A program made the translations under genes and the position numbers. Below are positions 17,715 through 26,615 of a stretch of DNA of 64,000 nt, piece by piece. The stretch covers positions 248,001 to 312,000 of the forward strand of contig JAXMGD010000002.1 in the NCBI GenBank assembly GCA_046347475.1, given 5' to 3'. Each line of letters starts with the position of its first letter. Positions within the stretch are counted from its first letter, which is position 1. Origin of the DNA: CAMCXE01 sp046347475 (GTDB taxonomy: Bacteria > Pseudomonadota > Gammaproteobacteria > Pseudomonadales > Cellvibrionaceae). Below the pieces are notes generated by a model. That model saw only the letters and a list, made by a program, of their open reading frames with translations, did no database searches and was not told the DNA's origin.

Positions 17715-19601
17715 ATGGCCAGCTATACCGCAGAAGATATTGAAGTACTCACGGGCCTTGACCCGGTAAAAAAACGCCCTGGCATGTACACCGACACCAC
17801 CCGCCCCAATCACTTGGCGCAGGAGGTGATCGACAACTCGGTGGACGAAGCCCTCGCCGGGCACGCCAAAACCATCGACGTCATCCTGCATAAAGACGGC
17901 TCGGTGAGTGTGACCGACGATGGCCGGGGTATGCCGGTGGACATTCACCCGGAGCAGGGCAAGCCTGGGGTTGAGGTCATTCTCTCTACCCTGCACGCAG
18001 GCGGTAAATTCTCCAATAAGAATTATCAATTCTCCGGCGGTTTACACGGTGTGGGTATTTCCGTGGTGAACGCCCTCTCCAAAATTCTGGAAGTCACCAT
18101 CAAACGCGATGGCCAGGTGCACCGCATCGGCTTTAGAAATGGCGATAAATCCAAAGATTTACACGTTGTTGATAGCTGCCCCAAACGCCAAACCGGCACC
18201 GCCGTGCGTTTTTTGCCAGACCCGCAATATTTCGATACAGCTAAATTTTCCGTCTCCCGTATGCGCCATGTGCTGCGCGCCAAAGCTGTTTTGTGTCCCG
18301 GCTTGCGGGTGAGCTTTTTAGATGAGGCCACCGGAGATAAAGACGATTGGTATTACGAAGACGGCCTAAAAGATTACCTAGCCGCCAGCACCCAGGGCTT
18401 TGAAGTATTGCCCCCCTCGCCCTTTGTCGGCCACTTCGCCTCCGAACACGCCGCCGTAGACTGGGCGGTGCAGTGGCTACCCGAAGGTGGTGAGCTGGTG
18501 CAAGAGAGCTATGTAAACCTCATCCCCACCGCCCAGGGCGGCACCCATGTCAACGGCCTGCGCACTGGCCTGTTAGACGCCATGCGCGATTACTGTGAAA
18601 TGCGCAATTTAATTCCGCGCGGCATTAAACTCGCCCCGGAGGATATTTGGAATAACATCAGTTTTGTGCTTTCAAGCAAATTAGCGGACCCACAATTCTC
18701 GGGCCAAACCAAAGAGCGTTTATCCTCTCGCGAGGCGGCCGCATTTGTGTCTGGTGTTGCCAAAGACGCCTTTAGTTTATGGCTCAACCAACACACCGAC
18801 CAAAGCGCAGCCCTAGCGGAATTTTGTTTATCCAACGCACAAAAACGCGTGCGCTCCAGCAAAAAAGTCGAACGCAAAAAAATCACCCAAGGCCCAGCCC
18901 TGCCCGGCAAATTAGCCGACTGTTCTAGCGGCGATCCTGCGCGCGGTGAATTATTTTTAGTAGAAGGTGATTCGGCGGGCGGCTCTGCCAAACAGGCGCG
19001 GGACCGTGAATACCAAGCCATCATGCCCCTGCGCGGTAAAATTCTGAACACCTGGGAAGTTGATAGCGCGGAAGTATTGGCCTCTCAAGAGGTGCACGAT
19101 ATCTCCGTGGCCATAGGTATAGACCCAGGCTCGGACGACCTCTCCGGCCTGCGCTACCACAAAATTTGTATCCTCGCCGACGCCGACTCGGACGGTTTAC
19201 ACATAGCCACATTGCTGTGTGCGCTGTTTGTGCGCCACTTCCCCGCGTTAGTGGCGGCGGGCCATGTGTTCGTAGCCATGCCGCCATTATTTCGCGTCGA
19301 TGTGGGCCTAGATGTTTATTACGCCTTAGATGAAAGTGAAAAACTCGGTATTTTGGAACGTATCGCAGCGGAAAAGAAAAAAGGCAAAGTAAACGTGCAG
19401 CGTTTTAAAGGCTTGGGTGAAATGAACCCACTGCAATTGCGCGAAACCACTATGTCGCCCGATACGCGCCGCCTGGTGCAATTAGTGATTGACGATAGCA
19501 CCGCCACCAATCAAATCATGGATATGCTGCTCGCAAAAAAACGCGCTGGGGATCGTAAATCCTGGCTGGAAAATAAAGGCGATTTAGCGCAGGTGATTTA
19601 G
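17715..19601 (+). CDS. parE: DNA topoisomerase IV subunit B ParE
   Basis: ATPase subunit of topoisomerase IV, which with ParC separates replicated chromosomes. The 628 residues contain the GHKL ATPase motifs EVIDNSVDEALAG, DDGRGMPVD and GGLHGVGISVVNALS, then the transducer domain, then the TOPRIM motifs VEGDSAGGSAKQ and ADADSDGLH. The length (about 630) and the absence of the long GyrB insert fit ParE rather than GyrB. It follows yqiA, and parC is not in the window. Confidence 0.97.
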   Translation: MASYTAEDIEVLTGLDPVKKRPGMYTDTTRPNHLAQEVIDNSVDEALAGHAKTIDVILHKDGSVSVTDDGRGMPVDIHPEQGKPGVEVILSTLHAGGKFSNKNYQFSGGLHGVGISVVNALSKILEVTIKRDGQVHRIGFRNGDKSKDLHVVDSCPKRQTGTAVRFLPDPQYFDTAKFSVSRMRHVLRAKAVLCPGLRVSFLDEATGDKDDWYYEDGLKDYLAASTQGFEVLPPSPFVGHFASEHAAVDWAVQWLPEGGELVQESYVNLIPTAQGGTHVNGLRTGLLDAMRDYCEMRNLIPRGIKLAPEDIWNNISFVLSSKLADPQFSGQTKERLSSREAAAFVSGVAKDAFSLWLNQHTDQSAALAEFCLSNAQKRVRSSKKVERKKITQGPALPGKLADCSSGDPARGELFLVEGDSAGGSAKQARDREYQAIMPLRGKILNTWEVDSAEVLASQEVHDISVAIGIDPGSDDLSGLRYHKICILADADSDGLHIATLLCALFVRHFPALVAAGHVFVAMPPLFRVDVGLDVYYALDESEKLGILERIAAEKKKGKVNVQRFKGLGEMNPLQLRETTMSPDTRRLVQLVIDDSTATNQIMDMLLAKKRAGDRKSWLENKGDLAQVI

Positions 19602-19908
19602 CTAAAAGCTGCAGTTGAACCTATAAAATCAAATAGGATTTATTACAGGGGTGTTAATTATCACGAAAATTGAACAGTATTAAAATCTGTTCAAACATTG
19701 AAAATATCGTAGGATGACGTTGCGATTTATCGCTGCATTTAACTGCGGTTTTTGATCAGCCAACTCCGATGGGCCCGAGCTTTTTGACGCCAGTTAGCGC
19801 ATTTATTTGCAGAGTCTAGCGCCACTGCTCAAATTGTTTTGGGGAGGGTCGTTGCCAGCAAGCCAACCTGGCATGAACTCCTCCCCCAAACCTCTAAAGT
19901 TGTATTAC
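19602..19908. other. Convergent intergenic region with a nested hairpin
   Basis: Between parE and the convergent DUF1330-like gene. A nested hairpin at 19838-19890 pairs TTTGGGGAGG with CCTCCCCCAAA (1-nt bulge) and internally TGCCAG (19853-19858) with CTGGCA (19868-19873). No T-tract flanks it, so a bidirectional terminator is possible but unproven. A weaker 7-bp inverted repeat TGAACAG/CTGTTCA is near 19672-19694. Confidence 0.5.
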
Positions 19909-20586
19909 CTACTTCAAAGCACCTGCAAAGAAATCGTACTTATCTAAAGTTTCATCACGGAGCGGTGATAACTCTTTGTACAGCGGATCGCTGATGTAGT
20001 TCTTGAGATTTTCAGGTTTATCGACAAAGAAAACTTGGATACGATCTGGTGTCACCACCGCATGGTCGCCCACTACAGTGGCCGCTTTGAACGGCTGAAG
20101 CTGATACTCAACGTGCATACCATGCGTTTCAAACAACCCTGTCTCTATAGCGCGCTTATTAAAAAGCTCCAACCCGGCAGGACTTTTGTTCTTAAAACTG
20201 GCCAAACCCACTACATACATACGCTCACTTGGCGCCGACTTACTATTCAATTCACAGGGTAAGTCTTGTTCGTGCCCGAAATAGCCTATAACGTTTGAGG
20301 TAGCCTCGGCACGCAACGCACTTAATTCGCTATACTGCGGGTCTGCCATATAGGCCATGAACTGTTCCATGGACGGAACCTTAAACAGGCTAACAAAATC
20401 AGGCTGCGGTATAAGGTTTTCACCCGCCAGCTGCCCCTTGATGTTGATAGCGATGGTTTTAATGGGCTCAATGCCATAGTTTTTCAATAAAGGCCCATTT
20501 TTTTGCGCAAATTCAACAAACTTCTGCTGTTGATCTGGCTTTAGTGACACGAGCATCATTAAAATTATTGGATTTGTTGAAGACAT
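19909..20586 (-). CDS. Tandem DUF1330-like (dimeric alpha/beta barrel) protein
   Basis: A 225-residue protein made of two similar halves (residues about 8-100 and 118-222), each with a beta strand such as ILMMLVSLK or MYVVGLASF, a helix, and a closing YxELxxLRxE motif (YSELSALRAE and YKELSPLRDE). This looks like a duplicated DUF1330-type ferredoxin-like domain of unknown substrate. ATG 20586 is preferred over 20616 because a GAGGGG ribosome site lies 8 nt upstream. A LysR regulator gene is divergent at 20717, so LysR control of this gene is likely. The function is unknown. Confidence 0.8.
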   Translation of the reverse strand: MSSTNPIILMMLVSLKPDQQQKFVEFAQKNGPLLKNYGIEPIKTIAINIKGQLAGENLIPQPDFVSLFKVPSMEQFMAYMADPQYSELSALRAEATSNVIGYFGHEQDLPCELNSKSAPSERMYVVGLASFKNKSPAGLELFNKRAIETGLFETHGMHVEYQLQPFKAATVVGDHAVVTPDRIQVFFVDKPENLKNYISDPLYKELSPLRDETLDKYDFFAGALK

Positions 20587-20716
20587 TGCAGACCCCTCGA
20601 TTGAATTTGAAGACAAGATTGTAAAGGGAGCGAAGATTGGTATACAGAAGTAATGACGATAAAGTCTTTTTCATATTTTGAACCAATAGCCTATCAAGAA
20701 AATACAGAGGAGCATC

Positions 20717-21640
20717 ATGAGCTTCGATAGCCTTGACGAAATTCGAGTCTTTAATCAAGTAGTGCTATCAGGAGGATTCAGCGCTGCCGCCGAAAGTCTT
20801 AAAGTGCCTACCAATGTCGCAAGCAGGCGGGTTGCATCACTCGAATCTGCACTGGGTGTTCGCTTACTCAATCGCACCACGCGAAAACTGTCCCTGACGC
20901 CAGAGGGCGAATTACTTTTTCAACGTTCACAACAATTGTTAGCGGACTTTGATAATTTAGAGAAACAACTAAACAAGTCAACGGACCCAATCAGCGGTAG
21001 TTTACGAATAGCAGTGCGTACAACCACAGTGGAATTTGGTTTACTTGACGCACTGACTGGATTGCTCCAGCAACACAATAATTTAGAAATTCAGCTGTTG
21101 GTTTCTGATATGCCCCTTGACGTGATAGGCGCAGGTATAGACCTCGCGTTAATGATAGGAGAACTTCCCAGCTCATCGTTAGTTGCTAAAAAGATTGGCG
21201 AAGTCGTATTTTGTTTATGTGCATCAAAAAACTACGTAACCAATCCTGATTTAATTACTTGCCCACAGGATTTGACTCGATTTAATTACATTTTGCCCTG
21301 GCAAAAAAAGTCCGGTTACAGTTTAGCACTACGCAAATATGATGGGGTCATTGAGAATATTGAACCCTCTTCACGTTTCCAATCCAATGATGTTCGCACA
21401 CGAGCGGCTGCCGTTTACGCGGGGCTGGGCATAGGTGCACTACCCTATGCTGAAGTTGAATCCAAAATTGCTGAAGGAGCACTTGTACGTATTTTGCCTG
21501 AGTATACCTTGCCATTTATTCCCGTTTGGAGCGTTAAACCCAAGGAAAAACGCGACGATCCGCGTTTGCGTTTAATTGAGTCGGCATTGGGAGACGTAGT
21601 GACTAAAATGGGTCGACGGCCACATTTCAATGCTGGTTAA
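20717..21640 (+). CDS. LysR-family transcriptional regulator
   Basis: A 307-residue regulator with an N-terminal winged helix-turn-helix (about residues 5-62, including SGGFSAAAESLKVPTNVASRRVASLESALGVRLLNRTTRKLSLT) and a C-terminal substrate-binding-like effector domain. An AGAGGAGC ribosome site is just upstream of the ATG. It is divergent from the DUF1330-like gene with 130 nt between them, the classic LysR-target arrangement. The inducer is unknown. Confidence 0.93.
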   Translation: MSFDSLDEIRVFNQVVLSGGFSAAAESLKVPTNVASRRVASLESALGVRLLNRTTRKLSLTPEGELLFQRSQQLLADFDNLEKQLNKSTDPISGSLRIAVRTTTVEFGLLDALTGLLQQHNNLEIQLLVSDMPLDVIGAGIDLALMIGELPSSSLVAKKIGEVVFCLCASKNYVTNPDLITCPQDLTRFNYILPWQKKSGYSLALRKYDGVIENIEPSSRFQSNDVRTRAAAVYAGLGIGALPYAEVESKIAEGALVRILPEYTLPFIPVWSVKPKEKRDDPRLRLIESALGDVVTKMGRRPHFNAG

Positions 21641-22345
21641 AACCATTCTTTGTACTCATTAGATTACACCACCGCAATATACTTTTAAACTCTCACATTA
21701 TTAAAACAATGCAACCATAATTTTAAACAACCCTCAATTTTGCTGTATTTTCAAAATCGAAGCGAACATATAACGAGCCTCGCGCCACAAGGATGCACTC
21801 AAGGCTAACTGCATTATAGCGACCCAATAAAATCCTAATATCCAGCCAAAAAAAACATGATCCGATCGCCATCTCTTAAAAATTTTACGTCGCCATTCCC
21901 CTGATTTTTCTATTTATCCCTCACAAAATCACATTCCTATTTAATTGAAATCCGGAACGGAACGCTTGGGCAATCCGCACCGTAACTCTTTTTATTTTGT
22001 GGGCAGCCTCTCGGTTGGCACAAGCTGGAAATACTCAACAATAACAGATCATTTAAATAAATGGACTATTAAACCCAAAAGCAATGAAATGACTGCAGCC
22101 TGCCAATTATCAGGCTTCGCTTTGCGTATCGCACAACCACTCATTAGCATTTTATTGAAATATGCTGAAAGCTAGTGCCAGGCCAGGCATAATTAACAAA
22201 AAAATGAACGAATGAATAATGCATATTATTGCACGATCAGTTGCCGAGTTATCACCCGAAAAATAAAAATTTTTTCGTCAATTTTAACGACACCATACCT
22301 TAACAAGGAGCAATCCAACTTGCTATTAGATAAAAAAGTGGATGC
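21641..22345. other. AT-rich intergenic region, no gene seen
   Basis: About 700 nt between the LysR gene and the R4-like palindromic element. A 76-codon open frame at 21945-22175 has no clear ribosome site or family resemblance and is not called. No RNA gene is recognised. Confidence 0.4.
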
Positions 22346-22454
22346 ATTGAGGTAACTTCAACTCCGTCGCGGGCATGAAGCCCGCGACGGATTGCCAGGG
22401 AGGCGCTAAGGCGCTTTTGAAAAAAGGCAAACCTCGGGGTCAATTAAAGTTACC
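22346..22454. repeat. Palindromic element (tentative R4 copy 1)
   Basis: Outer inverted repeat GGTAACTT (22351-22358) / AAGTTACC (22447-22454) encloses a perfect 11-bp hairpin, CCGTCGCGGGC at 22364-22374 and its complement at 22380-22390, loop ATGAA. It shares GCATTGAGG and TTTTGAAAAAAG blocks with 45984-46105. The element abuts the stop codon of the gene at 22455 and may serve as its terminator, although there is no T-tract. Confidence 0.45.
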
Positions 22455-23225
22455 CTAAAAATGAGTCACTAATTTTTTACCCCGCTCTTGTCGCCATAAA
22501 ATGTATTTGTATGCTTTCTTTAACAGCGTTTTCAAATGCGGCTTTAGATGTAATGAAGCAGGTTTTAGCGAAATATTTTTCGTGTAAATAAACCAGGCCA
22601 GCGCATAAACCACTTCGGCTTCACTTAACTCCGCTTGGCGATTGGCCATAGGGTTATAACATTTGGCGCAGCTGCCGCGGAAATTGTAGGCAGAATTAGC
22701 CAGCAGAACGCCGAAGCCTAAAAATACCGCTAAAACTTCAGCGGCATTACTAAAAAATTCCAAACCACCGGGCGGTGTTTGGCGCGCTTGCAACATCATG
22801 TGTTGCGCCACCAACGTGGCAAAGGTGGCCGCTAAATCACCGGGCTGTTTACACTGCTCCGGGTGGAAAAAAACCGGCAGCACCTCATCTTCCGCCCAGG
22901 TGTTTGCGGGCATAGTAGCGCCGCGCTGATTGGGGTTGAGCGCCAGTAATGGCGGCATGGGTACCGGTTCGGCCGCAACATGGACCAAACGCAAAGGCCA
23001 GTGGTTTAATCCGCTGTAATTCACCACATGGTTTAATACCGTTGCCGCCATGGCGTTGGGCGAATCAACCCGGCCTGGGAAATCCTTATTGGTCGGTTGA
23101 ATTAACTGCGTCTGCTGGGCAAAACGCTCGCCATCAAAATGCTCACTCGCCCAGGCAAAACAGGCCTCGATCCAATTCGCACTGGCGTCGGAAATAATCG
23201 GCTTGGGGGTAAATAAATTAAACAT
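22455..23225 (-). CDS. Conserved hypothetical protein with a CxxC motif
   Basis: A protein of 256 residues from ATG 23225 (260 from the upstream in-frame ATG at 23237, also possible). It has no signal peptide or membrane helix. Features seen: an N-terminal WIEACFAWASEHFDGERF segment, a WPLRLVHV segment, and a single C-A-K-C pair in RGSCAKCYNPMANRQ, followed by a hydrophobic helix and a basic C-terminus. The CxxC could bind metal or be redox-active, but this is a guess. It lies 24-37 nt downstream of guaA and is probably co-transcribed. I do not recognise a function. Confidence 0.7.
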   Translation of the reverse strand: MFNLFTPKPIISDASANWIEACFAWASEHFDGERFAQQTQLIQPTNKDFPGRVDSPNAMAATVLNHVVNYSGLNHWPLRLVHVAAEPVPMPPLLALNPNQRGATMPANTWAEDEVLPVFFHPEQCKQPGDLAATFATLVAQHMMLQARQTPPGGLEFFSNAAEVLAVFLGFGVLLANSAYNFRGSCAKCYNPMANRQAELSEAEVVYALAWFIYTKNISLKPASLHLKPHLKTLLKKAYKYILWRQERGKKLVTHF

Positions 23226-23261
23226 TTTTAATTTCACTTAGTGCGAGCGAAGCCAGAGGTA

Positions 23262-24839
23262 TTATTCCCACTCAATGGTGGCCGGTGGTTTACTGCTTAC
23301 ATCATAGGTGACGCGGGACACGCCAGAGATTTCATTAATAATGCGGTTGGAGACTTTTTCCAACAACTCATAGGGCAAATGCGCCCAGCGAGCAGTCATA
23401 AAATCAATGGTTTCTACCGCGCGCAGGGCAATGACCCATTCATAACGGCGGCCATCGCCAACGACCCCGACCGATTTAACCGGTAAAAACACGGCAAACG
23501 CCTGGCTGGTTTTGTGATACCAACCGGCGCTGTGTAATTCTTCTAAAAAGATCGCATCCGCTTCGCGCAGAATATCGGCGTAGTCTTTTTTTACTTCACC
23601 TAAAATACGCACACCCAAGCCTGGGCCTGGGAAGGGGTGGCGATAAACCATGTCGTAGGGCAAGCCCAGTTCCAAGCCAATTTTGCGCACTTCGTCTTTG
23701 AATAGTTCTCGCAGCGGTTCCACCAATTGCATTTTCATGGTGTCTGGCAGGCCGCCCACATTGTGGTGGGATTTAATCACATGGGCTTTACCGGTTTTAG
23801 CGGCCGCCGATTCAATAACATCCGGGTAAATAGTGCCCTGAGCCAGCCAATTAATGCCGTTGAGTTTTTTTGCTTCCTGATCGAATACATCAATAAACGC
23901 AGCGCCGATAATTTTGCGTTTTTTCTCCGGGTCACTCTCGCCCCTTAATTTCGACAAAAACAAATCTTCCGCATCGGCGCGAATTACCCGCACGCCCATA
24001 TTTTTAGCGAACATATCCATCACCTGATCGCCTTCATTTTTGCGCAATAAACCATTATCTACAAATACACAGGTTAATTGCGGGCCGATGGCTTTGTGTA
24101 ACAACGCCGCCACCACCGATGAATCCACACCGCCAGATAAACCTAACAATACTTGGTCACCGCCTACCTGCGCGCGCACTTTGGCAATGGCATCTTCCAC
24201 TATATTGGCCGGTGTCCATACCGCTGGGCAACCGCACAACTGCAACACAAAGTGTTCAAATAAACGCTTGCCTTGCAATGTATGGGTGACTTCAGGGTGA
24301 AATTGCACGCCGTATAGGTGTTTTTGCGGGTGGTACATGCCCGCGATAGCGCAGCTGGGTGTGGAGGCCATCAGCGCAAAACCTTCTGGCATGGCCACCA
24401 CCTTATCGCCATGGCTCATCCACACATCCAATAAACTCTCGCCGTTCACGCCTAAATGATCTTTGATATCCGCCAGTATTTCTGCTTGGCCGTGCACCTG
24501 CACCTGGGCATAACCAAATTCACGCACACTGGAGGACTCCACCTTGCCGCCCAGTTGCTCGGCCATGGTTTGCATGCCGTAACAAATACCTAAAACCGGC
24601 ACTCCCAAGGAAAACACACATTCCGGCGCGCGCGGCGAGGCACCCTCGGTTACCGATTCCGGCCCGCCCGCCAAAATAATACCGGCCGGTTGATAGGCTT
24701 TAATTTCTTCATCGCTCATATCAAAGGCGCGAATTTCAGAAAACACACCAATTTCGCGAATGCGGCGGGCAATTAATTGGGTGTATTGGGAGCCGAAATC
24801 TAAAATTAAAATGCGCTGGGCGTGGATATTGGTGCTCAT
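23262..24839 (-). CDS. guaA: GMP synthase (glutamine-hydrolysing) GuaA
   Basis: Converts XMP to GMP using glutamine and ATP, the last step of de novo GMP synthesis. The 525 residues contain a class I glutamine amidotransferase domain (catalytic Cys in LGICYGMQ near residue 88, His and Glu in QFHPEVTHT), an ATP pyrophosphatase P-loop LSGGVDSSV and the C-terminal dimerization domain ending in PPATIEWE. It follows guaB on the same strand with a terminator-like hairpin between them, so its level may be set by read-through. Confidence 0.98.
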   Translation of the reverse strand: MSTNIHAQRILILDFGSQYTQLIARRIREIGVFSEIRAFDMSDEEIKAYQPAGIILAGGPESVTEGASPRAPECVFSLGVPVLGICYGMQTMAEQLGGKVESSSVREFGYAQVQVHGQAEILADIKDHLGVNGESLLDVWMSHGDKVVAMPEGFALMASTPSCAIAGMYHPQKHLYGVQFHPEVTHTLQGKRLFEHFVLQLCGCPAVWTPANIVEDAIAKVRAQVGGDQVLLGLSGGVDSSVVAALLHKAIGPQLTCVFVDNGLLRKNEGDQVMDMFAKNMGVRVIRADAEDLFLSKLRGESDPEKKRKIIGAAFIDVFDQEAKKLNGINWLAQGTIYPDVIESAAAKTGKAHVIKSHHNVGGLPDTMKMQLVEPLRELFKDEVRKIGLELGLPYDMVYRHPFPGPGLGVRILGEVKKDYADILREADAIFLEELHSAGWYHKTSQAFAVFLPVKSVGVVGDGRRYEWVIALRAVETIDFMTARWAHLPYELLEKVSNRIINEISGVSRVTYDVSSKPPATIEWE

Positions 24840-24864
24840 AAATTCTCTTCGTGCAGATAAAAAG

Positions 24865-24886
24865 AAAACCCGCCAGAGCGGGTTTT
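24865..24886 (-). terminator. Hairpin between guaB and guaA
   Basis: Stem AAAACCCGC (24865-24873) and GCGGGTTTT (24878-24886) with a CAGA loop. On the minus strand it is followed by CTTTTTATC, so it looks like an intrinsic terminator or attenuator between guaB and guaA. Confidence 0.8.
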
Positions 24887-24910
24887 AGTCAAAACGGTTA
24901 AGGCGAAAAA

Positions 24911-26392
24911 TTAGCGCCCGCTCACCGGGTAATTGGGCGCTTCTTTAGTGATGCTCACATCGTGTACGTGGCTTTCACCCATACCTGCCGTAGTCACGCG
25001 CACAAACTGCGGTTTGGTACGCATGGTGGCCAAATCCTGCGAGCCGGTATAACCCATAGCCGCCCGTACACCGCCCATCAATTGATGCACTATGGCTTGT
25101 AGCGGCCCTTTGTAGGGCACACGGCCTTCAATGCCCTCGGGCACGAGCTTTTCCATGCCCTGGCTGGAATCTTGGAAATAACGATCGGACGAGCCTTGGG
25201 TTTTAGCCATGGCGCCCAAGGAGCCCATGCCGCGATAGGATTTATAAGTACGGCCTTGGTACAGCTCGACTTCACCGGGCGCCTCTTCAGTGCCGGCAAA
25301 CATAGAGCCCATCATCACCACATGGGCGCCCGCTACTATGGCTTTGGCAATATCACCAGAAAAACGTATACCGCCGTCGGCAATTACCGGTACATCGGTG
25401 CCGCGCAGGGCTTCGGCCACATTGGCAATGGCACTGATTTGCGGCACGCCCACGCCGGTTACGATTCGCGTGGTACAAATGGAACCTGGGCCTATACCGA
25501 CTTTAACGGCGTCGGCACCCGCCTCTACCAGAGCCAAAGCGGCATCGGCGCTGGCGATATTGCCGCCAATGACTTGGATGTGTGGGTATTCGCGCTTAAT
25601 TTTGCGCACCCGATCCAGCACATTTTTAGAGTGCCCGTGAGCGGTATCCACCACCAGTACATCTACACCTGCCGCCACTAAAGCTGCCACGCGATCATCG
25701 GTATCCGGACTGGTGCCCACACTGGCACCCACGCGCAAACTGCCTAAATCATCTTTGCAGGCGTTGGGGTAGGTTTCGGCTTTATTAATGTCCTTAACCG
25801 TGATGAGGCCGGTCAGGTTAAAACGGTCGTCCACCACCAAAACTTTTTCGATACGGTGGCGATGCAATAAACCGCGTACCTCGTCGGCCGAAGCGCCCTC
25901 TTTTACCGTCACGAGTTTTTCTTTTGGGGTCATGATGGAGGCAACGGTGGCGTTAAGGTTGGACTCAAAGCGCACGTCGCGGCCTGTAACTATGCCCACC
26001 AGGTTGCCGTTTTCCATCACGGGCACACCGGAGATGCGGTGCTGGCGGGTCAGCTTAATCAAATCATTAATAGAGGCAGAGGAATCGATGGTGATGGGGT
26101 CACGCACCACTCCAGCTTCGAATTTCTTCACGGCATGAACTTCAGCCGCCTGCTGCTCAATGCTCATACTCTTGTGGATAATGCCTATACCGCCTTCTTG
26201 GGCCAGTGCTATGGCAAGGCGCGCTTCCGTCACTGTATCCATGGCGGCGGAAACCAACGGAATATTCAGGCTAATATTGCGGGTGAGGGAGGTTTTCAGG
26301 CTCACATCTTTTGCCGTTACCTCAGAGTAACCGGGGATAAGCAGCACATCATCAAACGTTAACGCTTCTTGAGCGATCCGTAACATAGCCAA
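24911..26392 (-). CDS. guaB: IMP dehydrogenase GuaB
   Basis: Oxidises IMP to XMP with NAD+, the rate-limiting step to guanine nucleotides. The 493-residue TIM barrel carries a tandem CBS insertion (about residues 95-205), the catalytic-Cys loop GIGPGSICTTRIVTGVG, the phosphate-binding GSMFAGTEEAPGE and the flap YRGMGSLGAM. Length and motif order are normal. It is the first gene of the guaB-guaA unit, with a strong promoter directly upstream. Confidence 0.98.
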   Translation of the reverse strand: MAMLRIAQEALTFDDVLLIPGYSEVTAKDVSLKTSLTRNISLNIPLVSAAMDTVTEARLAIALAQEGGIGIIHKSMSIEQQAAEVHAVKKFEAGVVRDPITIDSSASINDLIKLTRQHRISGVPVMENGNLVGIVTGRDVRFESNLNATVASIMTPKEKLVTVKEGASADEVRGLLHRHRIEKVLVVDDRFNLTGLITVKDINKAETYPNACKDDLGSLRVGASVGTSPDTDDRVAALVAAGVDVLVVDTAHGHSKNVLDRVRKIKREYPHIQVIGGNIASADAALALVEAGADAVKVGIGPGSICTTRIVTGVGVPQISAIANVAEALRGTDVPVIADGGIRFSGDIAKAIVAGAHVVMMGSMFAGTEEAPGEVELYQGRTYKSYRGMGSLGAMAKTQGSSDRYFQDSSQGMEKLVPEGIEGRVPYKGPLQAIVHQLMGGVRAAMGYTGSQDLATMRTKPQFVRVTTAGMGESHVHDVSITKEAPNYPVSGR

Positions 26393-26427
26393 AACCTCAC
26401 CTAGGGGCGTCGAAAATAAAACCGGCG

Positions 26428-26456
26428 ATTATAGGTGCCCGAGGGTAAAAGCTCAA
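26428..26456 (-). promoter_or_regulatory. Sigma-70 promoter of guaB
   Basis: Minus-strand -10 TATAAT at 26428-26433 and -35 TTGAGC at 26451-26456, spacer 17 nt. The expected transcript start is about 30 nt upstream of the guaB ATG. Confidence 0.75.
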
Positions 26457-26578
26457 ACCTTAAGCGGGCAGCAGGCCTGTTTAGCGCACCGCCCTCGGGG
26501 AGCGGGTAGATAAAAAACCCAACGACCACTGATAAATGGCCTAGCCAGCGGGCGCAATAAGATTGAGCCTCAGCAAAG

Positions 26579-26603
26579 CCCGTTCACACCAGATGTAAAC
26601 GAG
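26579..26603 (-). terminator. Possible terminator of the RLAN ATP-grasp gene
   Basis: A 10-bp stem with two G-U pairs on the minus strand (arms 26594-26603 and 26579-26588, loop TCTGG), 13 nt past the stop codon. Only a short TTT follows, so it is weak. Confidence 0.4.
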
Positions 26604-26615
26604 CGGCCCTCGGAA

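Noticed and set aside
21945..22175. 76-codon plus-strand frame in the AT-rich gap
   Set aside because: No ribosome site and no recognisable domain. Length is within chance.
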